Origin: Propionicimonas paludicola
Lineage (GTDB): Bacteria > Actinomycetota > Actinomycetes > Propionibacteriales > Propionibacteriaceae
Direction of reading: 5' to 3'
DNA: 64,000 bases
NCBI RefSeq assembly: GCF_002563675.1
Contig: NZ_PDJC01000001.1
Span: 868,001 to 932,000, forward strand
The translations under genes were made by a program, and so were the position numbers. The notes under the pieces were generated by a model, which did no database searches, had not been told where the DNA came from, and worked only from the letters and a program-made list of their open reading frames with translations. This document shows positions 1-8,342 of this stretch, one piece after another (position 1 is the stretch's first letter; each line of letters starts with the position of its first letter).

Positions 1-2640
1 GCCGCGACCACGATCGTGGCCACGTCGGTGCTATCCACCAGCACCGCGCGGGCCGCAGACCCGGTCTACCCCTGGTCGAAGGTGGCCAGCACCGGCGACT
101 ACCTCGCCGACGCCTACACCGGTCTGGCCTCCGGTCACGTCTTCGAGAATGTGACCACCGACCGGCTGCTCGACATCTTGTCCAGCAACGGCAACTACTA
201 CATCGCCTTCGCCGGCCCCGAGCACTCGGCCAGCCAGGCGCTGCTGCCGGTGATCGATGCTGCCGCGCGGGCCAAGGGGATCACCAAGATCTACCACTTC
301 GATCCCTACGTGGACGGCTACCAGCTCGACTCCACCCTGAAGAACGGGATCACCGACGTCACCGGCGGCACCTCGGTGAACTTCGGCGGCACCGCCAAGA
401 TCAGTGACGTCTGGAAGCTGATCACCCAGCTGTTGCCGGCCAGCACGGTCGCCTCCGGCGGTGTCTTGGAGAACTACGCCGGTAACACCGCGGTGCTGCT
501 GAACGTGAACATCACCGACCGCAAGAACGTCGACACCGGCAAGACCGTCACTAAGCTCGCCGAGCTCAAGGACGCCGACGTTGCCGCCTTCAACGCCGAC
601 ACCGGCGGGGTCAAGACGGACGCCACCGCGGCGCTGAACACCGCCTTCACCGGCAAGACCTCCGCGGTCCGCAGCCAGTTCGAGTTCTTCTCTCGGCTCT
701 ACAACGCCAGCGCCACCAAGACCGAGGGTTCGACCCCGTCCGCCGACCGGTTCGGCACGGCGGTGAGCATCTTCGATCCGGCCGACTACCCGAACCCGGG
801 CGACTTCGTGCTGAAGGCCATCGACGTCAAGGAGCTGTACAACCTGCTCAACTCCACCGGCGAGTTCCCGATCCTGTTCGCTGGCCAGGGCTGCCACAAC
901 ACCCAGGCGATCATCGGGTCGGTGGCCAAGCGGGCCAAGGAACTGCATCTTCCTGTGGTCTACGTGGTCGACTTCGCACTGGACTCGAACGTGAAGTTCG
1001 GCACCGGTGACCTGATTGACACCGCCTCGGCCAACAGCGCCACCGGTGGCCTGTGGATCCGTTCCGGCAATGCCACGCTGGCCACCACCGCGCCCTATCG
1101 CTACGGCTACTCCTACCTCTACGGCAAGCTCGCGGAGTACTTCGGTCCGAACTGGATCACCGAGAACTCGTCGAAGAAGAGCAACTCGGTGGCCTACTAC
1201 CCCAACGCTGTGCTCGGTGAGACCTCGACGACCAACCCGTTCGCTGTCGGTTTCGATCCGGCCACTCAGAAGGCCAACGCAACTCGGCTCCAGGTGCCGA
1301 CCATCGTCCGCTACAACAAGGACGCCGTGGGTGGCCCGATCGTGGGCCACTGGCTGCACAAGGACAAGGTCGCGGACGGAGCCGACCAGACCTACACCGA
1401 GTACATGCTCGAGCTTTCCTGGGTTCGTCAGACCGATCTTGCCAAGGCCGACTCATCCCGTTCGGCCGGTCGTGACGGCCTGACCAAGGCCGAGTTCGGA
1501 GCCGAGGCCGTGGCCTCGCTGGATCGTGTGCTGACCCACAACGGCACTGTCATCCACGAGTTCACCAACGCTCCGGCGCCCTGGATCGAGGGGACGGCGG
1601 CAGTCGGCCAGAAGCTGGTCGCCAACCTGGAGTCCTACTGGAGCCAGTCACCGAACCTCGTCTATCAGTGGCGGGCCAACAACGTGGACATCGCCGGTGC
1701 GAACACCGACAGCTACACGATCACCCCGGCCGATGCCGGCAAGAAGATCACGGTGACCCTGACCGCATCTCGTCCGGACTACCGGACCACGACCACCGTG
1801 TCCGACCCGACCGATCCGGTCGCGTCCATTCCGTTCACCACCGCTCCGGTCCCGACGATCTCGGGAGCGGCGCAGGTCGGCTCGACCCTGACCGCCAACC
1901 CGGGCACCTGGGAGCCGACTGCCAGCCTCGCCTACAGCTGGAAGGCCAATGGCGTTGCGATCAAGGGGGCGACCGCGGCCAGCTACAAGCTGACGGCGGC
2001 TGAGGCCGGCAAGAAGATCACCGTCACGGTGACCGGATCTGCGACCGGCTACGTCCCGGTGGCCAAGACCTCGGCGGCCACGGACGCGGTGGCCAAGGTG
2101 TTCACCAAGACCCCGGCGCCCAAGTTCAAGGGCACGGCCACGGTGGGTGCCACTCTGAAGGCGAGCATCGGCAGCTGGAGTCCGGCGGCCAAGTTCGGCT
2201 ACCAGTGGCTGGCCAACGGCACCCCGATCAAGGGCGCGACCAAGTCCAGCTTCACGCTGACCGCCGCGCAGCTGGGGGCCAAGATCACCCTCAGCGTGAC
2301 CGGCTCCAAGAGCGGCTACGCCTCGGTGACCAAGACCTCGTCGGCGTCCAAGCCTGTCGCTGCGGCCAAGTTCACCAAGGCGCCCGCGCCGAAGATCACC
2401 GGTTCGGCCAAGGTCGGTTCGGTGCTGAAGGTGAAGCTCGGCACTTGGTCTCCCAAGGCGGGGGTGAGCTTCAGCTACCAGTGGTTCGCCGGGGGAGTGG
2501 CCATCCTCGGTGGCACCAACTCCAGCTACACCCTGACCCCGGCCGAGCTGGGCAAGAAGGTCACCGTCAAGGTGACCGCCACCAAGGCCGGCTACGTCAC
2601 CACCACCAAGGCGGCCAAGCCGACCGGCTCGGTGAAGTAG
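1..2640 (+). CDS. Secreted protein, thioredoxin-like repeats plus four Ig-like repeats (5' partial)
   Basis: The frame is open to the left edge, so the true start lies upstream. The visible end of a signal peptide (STSTARA then ADP) predicts export. The first 500 or so residues hold two related alpha/beta segments. Each has a hydrophobic strand followed by a thiol-position loop (AFAGPEHSAS and LFAGQGCHNTQ), and the second ends in VPTIVRYNKD, like the cis-proline strand of thioredoxins. Neither loop has CxxC, so redox activity is doubtful. From 1561 four repeats of exactly 90 residues follow, each opening FT..PAP and carrying a Y.W..NG motif, and the protein stops straight after them with no anchor. 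It is probably released or held by the Ig-like repeats. It is followed by a symporter gene and a mucin-like membrane protein gene, which suggests one surface or uptake unit. Function unknown. Confidence 0.8.
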   Translation, partial: AATTIVATSVLSTSTARAADPVYPWSKVASTGDYLADAYTGLASGHVFENVTTDRLLDILSSNGNYYIAFAGPEHSASQALLPVIDAAARAKGITKIYHFDPYVDGYQLDSTLKNGITDVTGGTSVNFGGTAKISDVWKLITQLLPASTVASGGVLENYAGNTAVLLNVNITDRKNVDTGKTVTKLAELKDADVAAFNADTGGVKTDATAALNTAFTGKTSAVRSQFEFFSRLYNASATKTEGSTPSADRFGTAVSIFDPADYPNPGDFVLKAIDVKELYNLLNSTGEFPILFAGQGCHNTQAIIGSVAKRAKELHLPVVYVVDFALDSNVKFGTGDLIDTASANSATGGLWIRSGNATLATTAPYRYGYSYLYGKLAEYFGPNWITENSSKKSNSVAYYPNAVLGETSTTNPFAVGFDPATQKANATRLQVPTIVRYNKDAVGGPIVGHWLHKDKVADGADQTYTEYMLELSWVRQTDLAKADSSRSAGRDGLTKAEFGAEAVASLDRVLTHNGTVIHEFTNAPAPWIEGTAAVGQKLVANLESYWSQSPNLVYQWRANNVDIAGANTDSYTITPADAGKKITVTLTASRPDYRTTTTVSDPTDPVASIPFTTAPVPTISGAAQVGSTLTANPGTWEPTASLAYSWKANGVAIKGATAASYKLTAAEAGKKITVTVTGSATGYVPVAKTSAATDAVAKVFTKTPAPKFKGTATVGATLKASIGSWSPAAKFGYQWLANGTPIKGATKSSFTLTAAQLGAKITLSVTGSKSGYASVTKTSSASKPVAAAKFTKAPAPKITGSAKVGSVLKVKLGTWSPKAGVSFSYQWFAGGVAILGGTNSSYTLTPAELGKKVTVKVTATKAGYVTTTKAAKPTGSVK
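1561..2637 (+). repeat. Four 270-bp tandem coding repeats (Ig-like domains)
   Basis: Repeat units begin at 1561, 1831, 2101 and 2371, each with a ttcacca-type start and coding for an FT..PAP segment. The period is exactly 270 bp (90 residues). The units have diverged in sequence, so this is an old domain duplication rather than a recent DNA repeat. Confidence 0.85.
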
Positions 2641-2657
2641 CGCCCACCTCCAACCCG

Positions 2658-2689
2658 CTGGTGGCCCGGCTCTCGGGCCGGGCCGCCAG
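2658..2689 (+). terminator. Intercistronic hairpin
   Basis: A 12-bp stem with one G-T pair (ctggtggcccgg pairing with ccgggccgccag) and an 8-base loop lies between the surface protein gene and the symporter gene. No T-run follows. It may attenuate transcription or set differential mRNA stability rather than end transcription. Confidence 0.45.
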
Positions 2690-2704
2690 CCAGAAAGCAG
2701 TCCA

Positions 2705-4084
2705 ATGCCATTCGACGTACTTTCGGCGCTCGCCCTCCTCGCGGTCGTCGCACTCTACGTGGGGATCTTCTTCCTGCGCCGTCGCAAGACCAACTTCACG
2801 ATCACGATCCTGGCTGCCATGGCCGCCGGGATCCTGGTCGGTTTCGTGTTCCAGGGTCACACCGACTGGATCGTCTCCTTCGGCAAGATCTACGTGACCG
2901 TGCTGGGTGCCATCGTGATCCCGCTGATCTCGGTGTCGATCCTGTCCAGCGTCACCTCGCTCGGTTCGGTGCAGCAGCTGAAGGGGATCGGCCTGAAGTC
3001 GGTGCTCTGGTTGCTGGCCACCAATGCCATCGCCATCGTCTTGGCCATCGGGCTGGGCCTGGCCTTCGGTGTCGGCAAGGGCGCCAACCTCAGCATCGAA
3101 GGGGTGGACGCCGCCAACTTCGAACGCAGCACGGTGAGCCTGCAAGAGGTGATCATCGGCTTCTTCCCGCGCAACATCGTGTGGGACGCCGCCAATGACC
3201 ACATCATCCCGGTGATCCTGTTCTCGGTGCTGATCTCGGTCTCCTACGTTCTGGTCGCGGGCAAGCACCCCGAGCGAGTGGCCCCGTTCAAGGACCTGAT
3301 CGAGGCCGTCCGGGCCGTGATAAACAAGGCGGTCACCTTCATCATCGCGCTCACCCCGTACGCGGTGCTCTCGCTGGTGGCCGTCCAGACCTCGCGCGGG
3401 TTCACCAACACCGGCATCATCTGGTCCCTGCTGGTGTTCCTGGCCGTCGCCTTCCTGGCCTTCGTGATCGACACCTGGCTGCTCAACGCGACGCTGCTGA
3501 GCGTCTTCGCCCAGATCTCGCCGCTGCCGTTCTTCAAGAAGATCGTGCCGGCCCAGGTGGTCGCCTTCTCCACCCAGTCCAGCACCGGCACCTTGCCGGT
3601 GACCACGCGGGTGCTCACCGACCGGCTCGGGGTCAGCCCCGAGGTTGCCAACTTCACCGCCCCACTAGGGACGACGATCGGCATGCCGGGCTGCGCCGGG
3701 ATCTGGCCGGTGCTCACTGCGATCTACGCCGTCCACGGCCTGGGCATCAACTACGGCTGGCAGGACTACCTGCTGCTCGCGGTGATGTCGCTGTTCGTCT
3801 CGATCGGCACCGCCGGCGTCCCCGGCACCGCGACCGTGGTCACTGCCAGCGTGCTGGCCGCCGTCGGGCTGCCGCTGGAGGTGATGGTGCTGACCATCCC
3901 GATCTCGTCGCTGGCCGACACCGGACGCACCGCCACCAACGTCACCGGAGCCATCGTCTCGGCCACCCTGGTCGCCCATTCCGAGGGCGAGCTCGACCGG
4001 ACGATCCTCGATGACCCGACCCTGACCGATCCCACCATCGAAGAGGCGGGGACGGCACCGCTGTCGTCCGCCTCAACCCGATAG
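2705..4084 (+). CDS. Cation:dicarboxylate/amino acid symporter (DAACS family, TcyP-like)
   Basis: This is a 459-residue polytopic membrane protein with about eight hydrophobic segments. It carries the DAACS hairpin-loop signature as FSTQSSTGTLPVTTR and a later GTTIGMPGCAGIWPVL segment, where classical glutamate transporters have a Ser-rich HP1 and a substrate-binding TM7/8. The family uses Na+ or H+ gradients to import dicarboxylates or amino acids. The HP1 form recalls the cystine importer TcyP, but the substrate cannot be fixed from sequence. The ATG is 64 bp after the secreted protein gene, with only a weak GAAAG upstream, so cotranscription is likely. The hydrophilic C-terminus (SEGELDRTILDDP) is cytoplasmic. 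Confidence 0.8.
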   Translation: MPFDVLSALALLAVVALYVGIFFLRRRKTNFTITILAAMAAGILVGFVFQGHTDWIVSFGKIYVTVLGAIVIPLISVSILSSVTSLGSVQQLKGIGLKSVLWLLATNAIAIVLAIGLGLAFGVGKGANLSIEGVDAANFERSTVSLQEVIIGFFPRNIVWDAANDHIIPVILFSVLISVSYVLVAGKHPERVAPFKDLIEAVRAVINKAVTFIIALTPYAVLSLVAVQTSRGFTNTGIIWSLLVFLAVAFLAFVIDTWLLNATLLSVFAQISPLPFFKKIVPAQVVAFSTQSSTGTLPVTTRVLTDRLGVSPEVANFTAPLGTTIGMPGCAGIWPVLTAIYAVHGLGINYGWQDYLLLAVMSLFVSIGTAGVPGTATVVTASVLAAVGLPLEVMVLTIPISSLADTGRTATNVTGAIVSATLVAHSEGELDRTILDDPTLTDPTIEEAGTAPLSSASTR

Positions 4085-4110
4085 CCCGAACGCCTACTAG
4101 GAGATCTGAG

Positions 4111-4785
4111 ATGACCAACAACACTCTGCCGAACCGAGTTCGACTGGCTCTGGCCGGCGGTGCCGCCGCCCTGGCGCTGCTCTTCACCGGCGTGGCGCCG
4201 TTCAGCGCGACGCTGGCCTACGCAGCCGGCAACGACTACACCCAGTGGGAAGACTGCGACTGGGACGGCTACGACGACCACACCGGGGTGAAGGTGCCCT
4301 GGCCCGGCTTCGACGGCACCAAGGGTGACACCCCGGCCGGTCCGTCGCCGGACTCCCAGACCGGCAAGGGGCTGAAGCCGAAGCCCACTCCCAAGCCGAC
4401 GCCCACCGCATCGGCCAGTTCTTCGGCCTCGCCCAAGCCGTCCGCTTCGCCCAAGCCGTCCAGCTCGACCAAGGCGTCCACCGGCGCGAAGGAGTCGGTC
4501 AAGGCGGTCGCTACGGCGTCGTCCACCGAGTCGGCTCCGGCGACCCCGGGGGCCACTCCCACCGAAAGCACCTCGGCGGCCCCGACTCCGTCGACCTCGA
4601 CGGACGTGGCTGCGCCGGTCGCACCCAGCTCGTCGGAGCCCAGCGCCGCGGCCGCCTACTCGGCCAACTCCGACGGTGGGAACCCGGAGCTGCTGATCGG
4701 CCTTTCGGTGCTCGGTGGACTGGCCGTCGTGGCCGGCATCGCAGTCGCGGCGACCACCGTGGTTCGGCGGCGCGCCAGCGCCTGA
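4111..4785 (+). CDS. Ser/Thr/Pro-rich membrane-anchored surface protein
   Basis: This is a 224-residue protein with a clear signal peptide (residues 1-39, ending AYAAG). A short acidic aromatic segment follows (WEDCDWDGYDD), then a long Lys/Pro then Ser/Thr/Pro/Ala linker. A C-terminal membrane span ends in an RRR tail. The layout copies wall-anchored proteins, but no LPxTG or LAxTG is visible, so the anchor is probably the membrane span itself. AGGAGA lies 6 bp before the ATG. It is 26 bp after the symporter gene and is the last gene of the operon before a strong hairpin. The acidic patch could bind metal or a protein partner. No specific function is assigned. Confidence 0.75.
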   Translation: MTNNTLPNRVRLALAGGAAALALLFTGVAPFSATLAYAAGNDYTQWEDCDWDGYDDHTGVKVPWPGFDGTKGDTPAGPSPDSQTGKGLKPKPTPKPTPTASASSSASPKPSASPKPSSSTKASTGAKESVKAVATASSTESAPATPGATPTESTSAAPTPSTSTDVAAPVAPSSSEPSAAAAYSANSDGGNPELLIGLSVLGGLAVVAGIAVAATTVVRRRASA

Positions 4786-4848
4786 CAAGCCGGTTCCCGC
4801 AGAGGAGGACTGCGCTTCGCGGCGCGGTATGCGAGAACCAATCAGTGC

Positions 4849-4882
4849 GGTGGGGTTCGAGAGTCGGCGCTCGAACCCCACC
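4849..4882 (+). terminator. Strong hairpin terminator of the surface operon
   Basis: A perfect 13-bp stem (ggtggggttcgag with ctcgaaccccacc) with an 8-base loop begins 63 bp after the stop of the Ser/Thr/Pro-rich gene. No long T-run follows, as is common for actinobacterial terminators. The rest of the 4786-5016 gap holds a possible -10 (TAGCCT at 4943) and the leader of the next gene. Confidence 0.7.
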
Positions 4883-5016
4883 GTCTCCTCATGATTACTT
4901 AGTGCTCGCTCAGCCGGATGTAAACGGTCGTCTACGGCCGTGCTAGCCTGGAGAGCGATTGCACTGGGGGATGGCGGAGCCATTGGCTGACCGCCGCATT
5001 TTGGGGGGAATACATC

Positions 5017-6804
5017 GTGGCTAGTTTTGGCATGCCCGAAAGGGGAAACAGCGGACGCGGAAAGCGTGCACTGGGCTTGTCTGGAGCAGCACTGCTGGCT
5101 CTGCTGGCCGGCGTCGTCGGCGCAGCAGGACCCGCGCAAGCGGCGTCCAGTACGTTCAATCCGTTTGATGTGAACCAGGGGTTCACCGTTGTCACCAAGG
5201 GTGACGCATACCTGAACAACAGCGAGTTCGAGGGGTCGATCGCGGTTCTGGGCTCGATCTCTTCGGGTAACCAGAACGGCTACCCGATGATCCATCAGGC
5301 CGCCGGGACGCCCGACTATGTGGTGCCCACCATCGATGGGGTGCCGGTCCGGATCCTCGCTGATCGCTTCGTCGGCTCCGGCGGCTTCGAGCTGAGCAAC
5401 CGGGACGATTCGCACACCATCTCGCCCACGTCGCCGGAGGCGACGGCCGTGCTGAAGTTGGCCGACATCGCCGGGCTGACCGGCTCGGCTCGCGGCGGCG
5501 GCAATGGCCCGGCGGCCGGCACCGACTTCCTGCGGGTCACCAACTCATCCGGCGGCATTCTCGATCTGAAGACCGTGCCCTATCGGGGCTCAACGGTCAG
5601 CTCGCTCAAGAGTGAGAAGTCCTCGGCGGCGGCCTACTTCGGCGAGCTTGATGCCAAGGTCGCGCGCGCCAATCAGTGCCTGGCTTCCCTCTACGATCCG
5701 ACGCTGGCGGCCAGCAACCAGGTCGCGGTGGCCAATGACGGTGGCATGGTGTTCGTCTCCGGCTTCGCCACCGATCGCCCCAACGTCATCGACTACAGCC
5801 AGATCGCCGGCAAGACCATCAAGATGGATCGTGCCAACGGCTACCGGCCGACGGCGTCCGCGCCGCTGATCATCCGGGTGGCGCCGGGCACTACCACCTT
5901 GGGCCAGCTCCGGTTCGAGGGTTGGTCCTCGCAGCGCGGTGCGCAGCAGGACCTGGCTCGCTACATCCTGCTGGACCTGTCCCAGGTGACCGGTGCGGTG
6001 TCGGTGGACGGCCTCGAGATGGGCGCGATCTGGGCGCCCCAGGCGAGCCTGAACTTCAGCTCCGGAATCACCACCAACGGCCAGTGGTTCGCTCAGAACC
6101 TGACCAGCGCCGGTGGCGGCGAGATCCATCACCACGCCTTCCTGGGTGAGTTGCCCTGCGCCAGCGCCCCGGTCGTCCCGGTGGAGCCGACGCCGACTGA
6201 GACCAGCCCGACCGTGGAGCCGACCCCGACGGAGACGAGTACTCCGGTGGAGCCCACGCCCACTCCGACTGAGACGAGTGCTCCGGTGGAGCCGACTCCG
6301 ACCGAGACCAGCTCCCCGGCAGAGCCGACGCCGACTCCGACGGAGACGAGTGCTCCGGTGGAGCCGACTCCGACCGAGACCAGCTCCCCGGTGGAGCCGA
6401 CTCCGACTGAGACGAGTGCCACGGTGGAGCCGACTCCGACCGAGACCAGCTCCCCGGCAGAGCCGACGCCGACCCCGACCGAGACCAGCGCGACTCCGAC
6501 GGCGACTCTCGATCCCGAGGGCGGCCAGACCTCTCAGCCGACCATCGAGCCGACCCCAACAGCGCCGGTCGACCCGGCCGGTGAGCCGACTCCGACTCCG
6601 ACCCCGACGGTCGACCCGACGTCGACGGCGAGTGGTTCGGTGGTACCCACGGTGGCGCCGACCACCGACGTGAACGGTGATCCGTCCAAGCAGCTGGCCT
6701 TCACTGGCACGGATCTGATCTGGCCGATCGGTGGCGGTGTGATCGCACTGCTGCTCGGGACCGGACTGCTGCTGATCACGCGTCCCTGGGCTCGGCGGAG
6801 CTAG
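5017..6804 (+). CDS. Choice-of-anchor A family surface protein with LAxTG-type sorting signal
   Basis: This is a 595-residue exported protein that starts at GTG after a GGGGGGAA ribosome site. A signal peptide (about residues 1-42, ending AQAA) precedes a choice-of-anchor A domain of about 330 residues: FNPFDVNQGFTVVTKGDA, then repeated SIAVLGSIS and GMVFVSGF segments. The mature part then has a long proline-threonine linker made of EPTPTETS units. The C-terminus is LAFTG, a hydrophobic span and ARRS, which fits a class E sortase substrate and attachment to the wall. The choice-of-anchor A family is found on Gram-positive surfaces with variable anchors. Ligand unknown. The gene is single, with a hairpin upstream and a convergent TetR gene whose stop overlaps by 4 bp. 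Confidence 0.85.
   Translation: MASFGMPERGNSGRGKRALGLSGAALLALLAGVVGAAGPAQAASSTFNPFDVNQGFTVVTKGDAYLNNSEFEGSIAVLGSISSGNQNGYPMIHQAAGTPDYVVPTIDGVPVRILADRFVGSGGFELSNRDDSHTISPTSPEATAVLKLADIAGLTGSARGGGNGPAAGTDFLRVTNSSGGILDLKTVPYRGSTVSSLKSEKSSAAAYFGELDAKVARANQCLASLYDPTLAASNQVAVANDGGMVFVSGFATDRPNVIDYSQIAGKTIKMDRANGYRPTASAPLIIRVAPGTTTLGQLRFEGWSSQRGAQQDLARYILLDLSQVTGAVSVDGLEMGAIWAPQASLNFSSGITTNGQWFAQNLTSAGGGEIHHHAFLGELPCASAPVVPVEPTPTETSPTVEPTPTETSTPVEPTPTPTETSAPVEPTPTETSSPAEPTPTPTETSAPVEPTPTETSSPVEPTPTETSATVEPTPTETSSPAEPTPTPTETSATPTATLDPEGGQTSQPTIEPTPTAPVDPAGEPTPTPTPTVDPTSTASGSVVPTVAPTTDVNGDPSKQLAFTGTDLIWPIGGGVIALLLGTGLLLITRPWARRS
6180..6520 (+). repeat. Coding EPTPTETS tandem repeat
   Basis: About a dozen imperfect units of 24-30 bp code for EPTPTET(S) in the linker between the surface domain and the sorting signal. 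Such tracts form an extended wall-spanning stalk. The near-identical units make the length prone to change by recombination. Confidence 0.8.
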
Positions 6805-7424
6805 CCGGCAACCTCGGCGGATCGGCGAGCCAACACCTCGTCGATCTGCCCGTCCACGTCGACCACCCCGGCTGCCGTGAGGGTGAACCGCAGGAAGTGC
6901 AGCGGTTCGCCCCGGGCGGCCGGGGAGTAGACGTGGGCTGACAACGCCGCCTCCCCGATGCTCGTGATGAGGGCGTACTCGGCCAGTTCGCTTGCCGAGC
7001 TCGGTTCCGGCAGTTCGCCCAGCTGGAGGGCACGCTCGAGGAAGGCCGCCAAGGCGGAGCGCCACACGGCGACCACTTCGGTCATGGCGAAGGTGGGTGA
7101 GGTCCGGTCGGTGATCAGGACCGCGGCCGCGGCCGCCAGCGGCTTCGCCTCCGAGGCCGTGCCCAGCTCCACCAGGAAGTCGATCATGGCCCGGATTCCG
7201 CTGTCGGGGTAGGCCTGCGCGGAACGCTCGCGCTGGCTGACCACCTCGGCCCGCAAGTTCTCCACCAAGGCCTGAGCGAGCGCCTCCTTTGTGGGGAAAC
7301 GCCTCACCAGAGCGCCCTTTGTCAGGCCGAGGCGACTGGCGATGGCCGACAGCGAGGATGCCGCGTAGCCGTGCTGCAACATCTCGGCAGCGGCGGCGTC
7401 AAGGATGCTCTCGCGGGTCGGCAT
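6801..7424 (-). CDS. TetR/AcrR family transcriptional regulator
   Basis: This is a 207-residue protein. The N-terminal HTH (ILDAAAAEMLQHGYAASSLS, then GLTKGALVRRFPTKEALAQ) is a standard TetR DNA-binding domain. The helical C-terminal domain shows no conserved ligand motif. The HTH resembles ScbR/ArpA-type butyrolactone receptors, but that is weak evidence for ligand type. The gene reads toward the surface protein gene and overlaps its stop by 4 bp. It lies 82 bp downstream of the ChbG-like gene on the same strand, so it may be the last gene of the sugar operon or have its own promoter in that gap. Target unknown. Confidence 0.85.
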   Translation of the reverse strand: MPTRESILDAAAAEMLQHGYAASSLSAIASRLGLTKGALVRRFPTKEALAQALVENLRAEVVSQRERSAQAYPDSGIRAMIDFLVELGTASEAKPLAAAAAVLITDRTSPTFAMTEVVAVWRSALAAFLERALQLGELPEPSSASELAEYALITSIGEAALSAHVYSPAARGEPLHFLRFTLTAAGVVDVDGQIDEVLARRSAEVAG

Positions 7425-7506
7425 CTAGGATCGAGCCTCCGATCGGTCGCATCGTTTGGGCGACGCCATCGACGCATATCGTAGCGAGCGTGGCGCGCCC
7501 AGAGGA

Positions 7507-8316
7507 TCACCAGCTCAGGCCGCTGGAGGTGTAGCTGGCCAGTTCGATCCCGCGGTCGGCCAGCATGGCGAGAACCCGCTGCGAACTGACCAGTTCGAGG
7601 TCGCGAGCCCGGACGATGTGGTAGCTGGTGATGTCGATCAGCTCGGCGTCCAGATAGCCGGGGTGGACGATCAGGAGGCTGATCTCGTGCGCGGCGATCG
7701 CGTCGAGTTGTGCCTCGAAGGCGCCGATCGGGTCGCAGCCGGCCTGCGCCTCGGCGCTGAACGGTGCCGCGTACCAGGAGTTCTCCACTTGGTGCACCCG
7801 GTGGTAGCGCAGCAGATCGTCCATCACCGGCACGCCGGCCTCGGCGGCCACCTCGTGGAGCACCTGATCGAGCATGGGGCTGATGATCGAGTGGTGGTGC
7901 ACGTAGGCCGGCGGGCGGCCGACCAGCTCGAAGAAGCGGACGAGCTGAGCCCTGGCCTCCGCCAGCGTCTGCTCGTGATCGAACGGCTCGGGCTCGAAGG
8001 TGGAGTAGAAGCCCTCCTGCGCCACGGTGCGATGCGACGCCTTGATCTGATGCGAGGTGCGGAAGTTGCCGTCGAGGCCGACCAGCCCGGGCACCTGGTC
8101 GGCGCTGAGCAGGGGAGCGCCGGTGACCAGGTTCAGGTCCAGGCCGAGGTCGAGCCGGGTGATGCCGGCCAACTCGGCGGCCGCGAAGGCAGCGTCGGGG
8201 CGGTTGGTGAACAGCCCGGCGGCCCGGACCATGCCGGCCTTGACTGAATGGATCGTGCCAAGGGTGGCGGCGTGAGTGATGGCCAGGTCGTCGGCCTGGA
8301 CGATCAGCTTGGGCAT
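7507..8316 (-). CDS. ChbG/YdjC family carbohydrate deacetylase
   Basis: This is a 269-residue protein of the usual family size. QADDLAITH near the N-terminus is the metal-binding ADD motif of YdjC proteins, and YVHHHSIISPML supplies the conserved histidines. Family members remove an N-acetyl group from chitooligosaccharides such as chitobiose, using a divalent metal. The gene is 26 bp downstream of the antiterminator gene and is probably the third cistron of the PTS operon. That makes an N-acetylated disaccharide (chitobiose or similar) a plausible substrate for the whole pathway, although the PTS protein is of the beta-glucoside class. Cytoplasmic, with no signal peptide. Confidence 0.85.
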   Translation of the reverse strand: MPKLIVQADDLAITHAATLGTIHSVKAGMVRAAGLFTNRPDAAFAAAELAGITRLDLGLDLNLVTGAPLLSADQVPGLVGLDGNFRTSHQIKASHRTVAQEGFYSTFEPEPFDHEQTLAEARAQLVRFFELVGRPPAYVHHHSIISPMLDQVLHEVAAEAGVPVMDDLLRYHRVHQVENSWYAAPFSAEAQAGCDPIGAFEAQLDAIAAHEISLLIVHPGYLDAELIDITSYHIVRARDLELVSSQRVLAMLADRGIELASYTSSGLSW

Positions 8317-8342
8317 ACAGAGCTCTCTTCTTCGGGGGACGC

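Noticed and set aside
1-2640. Calling the first gene a thiol-disulfide oxidoreductase
   Set aside because: No CxxC is present in either thioredoxin-like loop, and only the fold-like pattern and cis-proline remain.
6180-6520. Tandem DNA repeat as a mobile or phase-variation element
   Set aside because: The units are in frame and code for a Pro/Thr stalk of a surface protein; no element ends or target duplication are seen.
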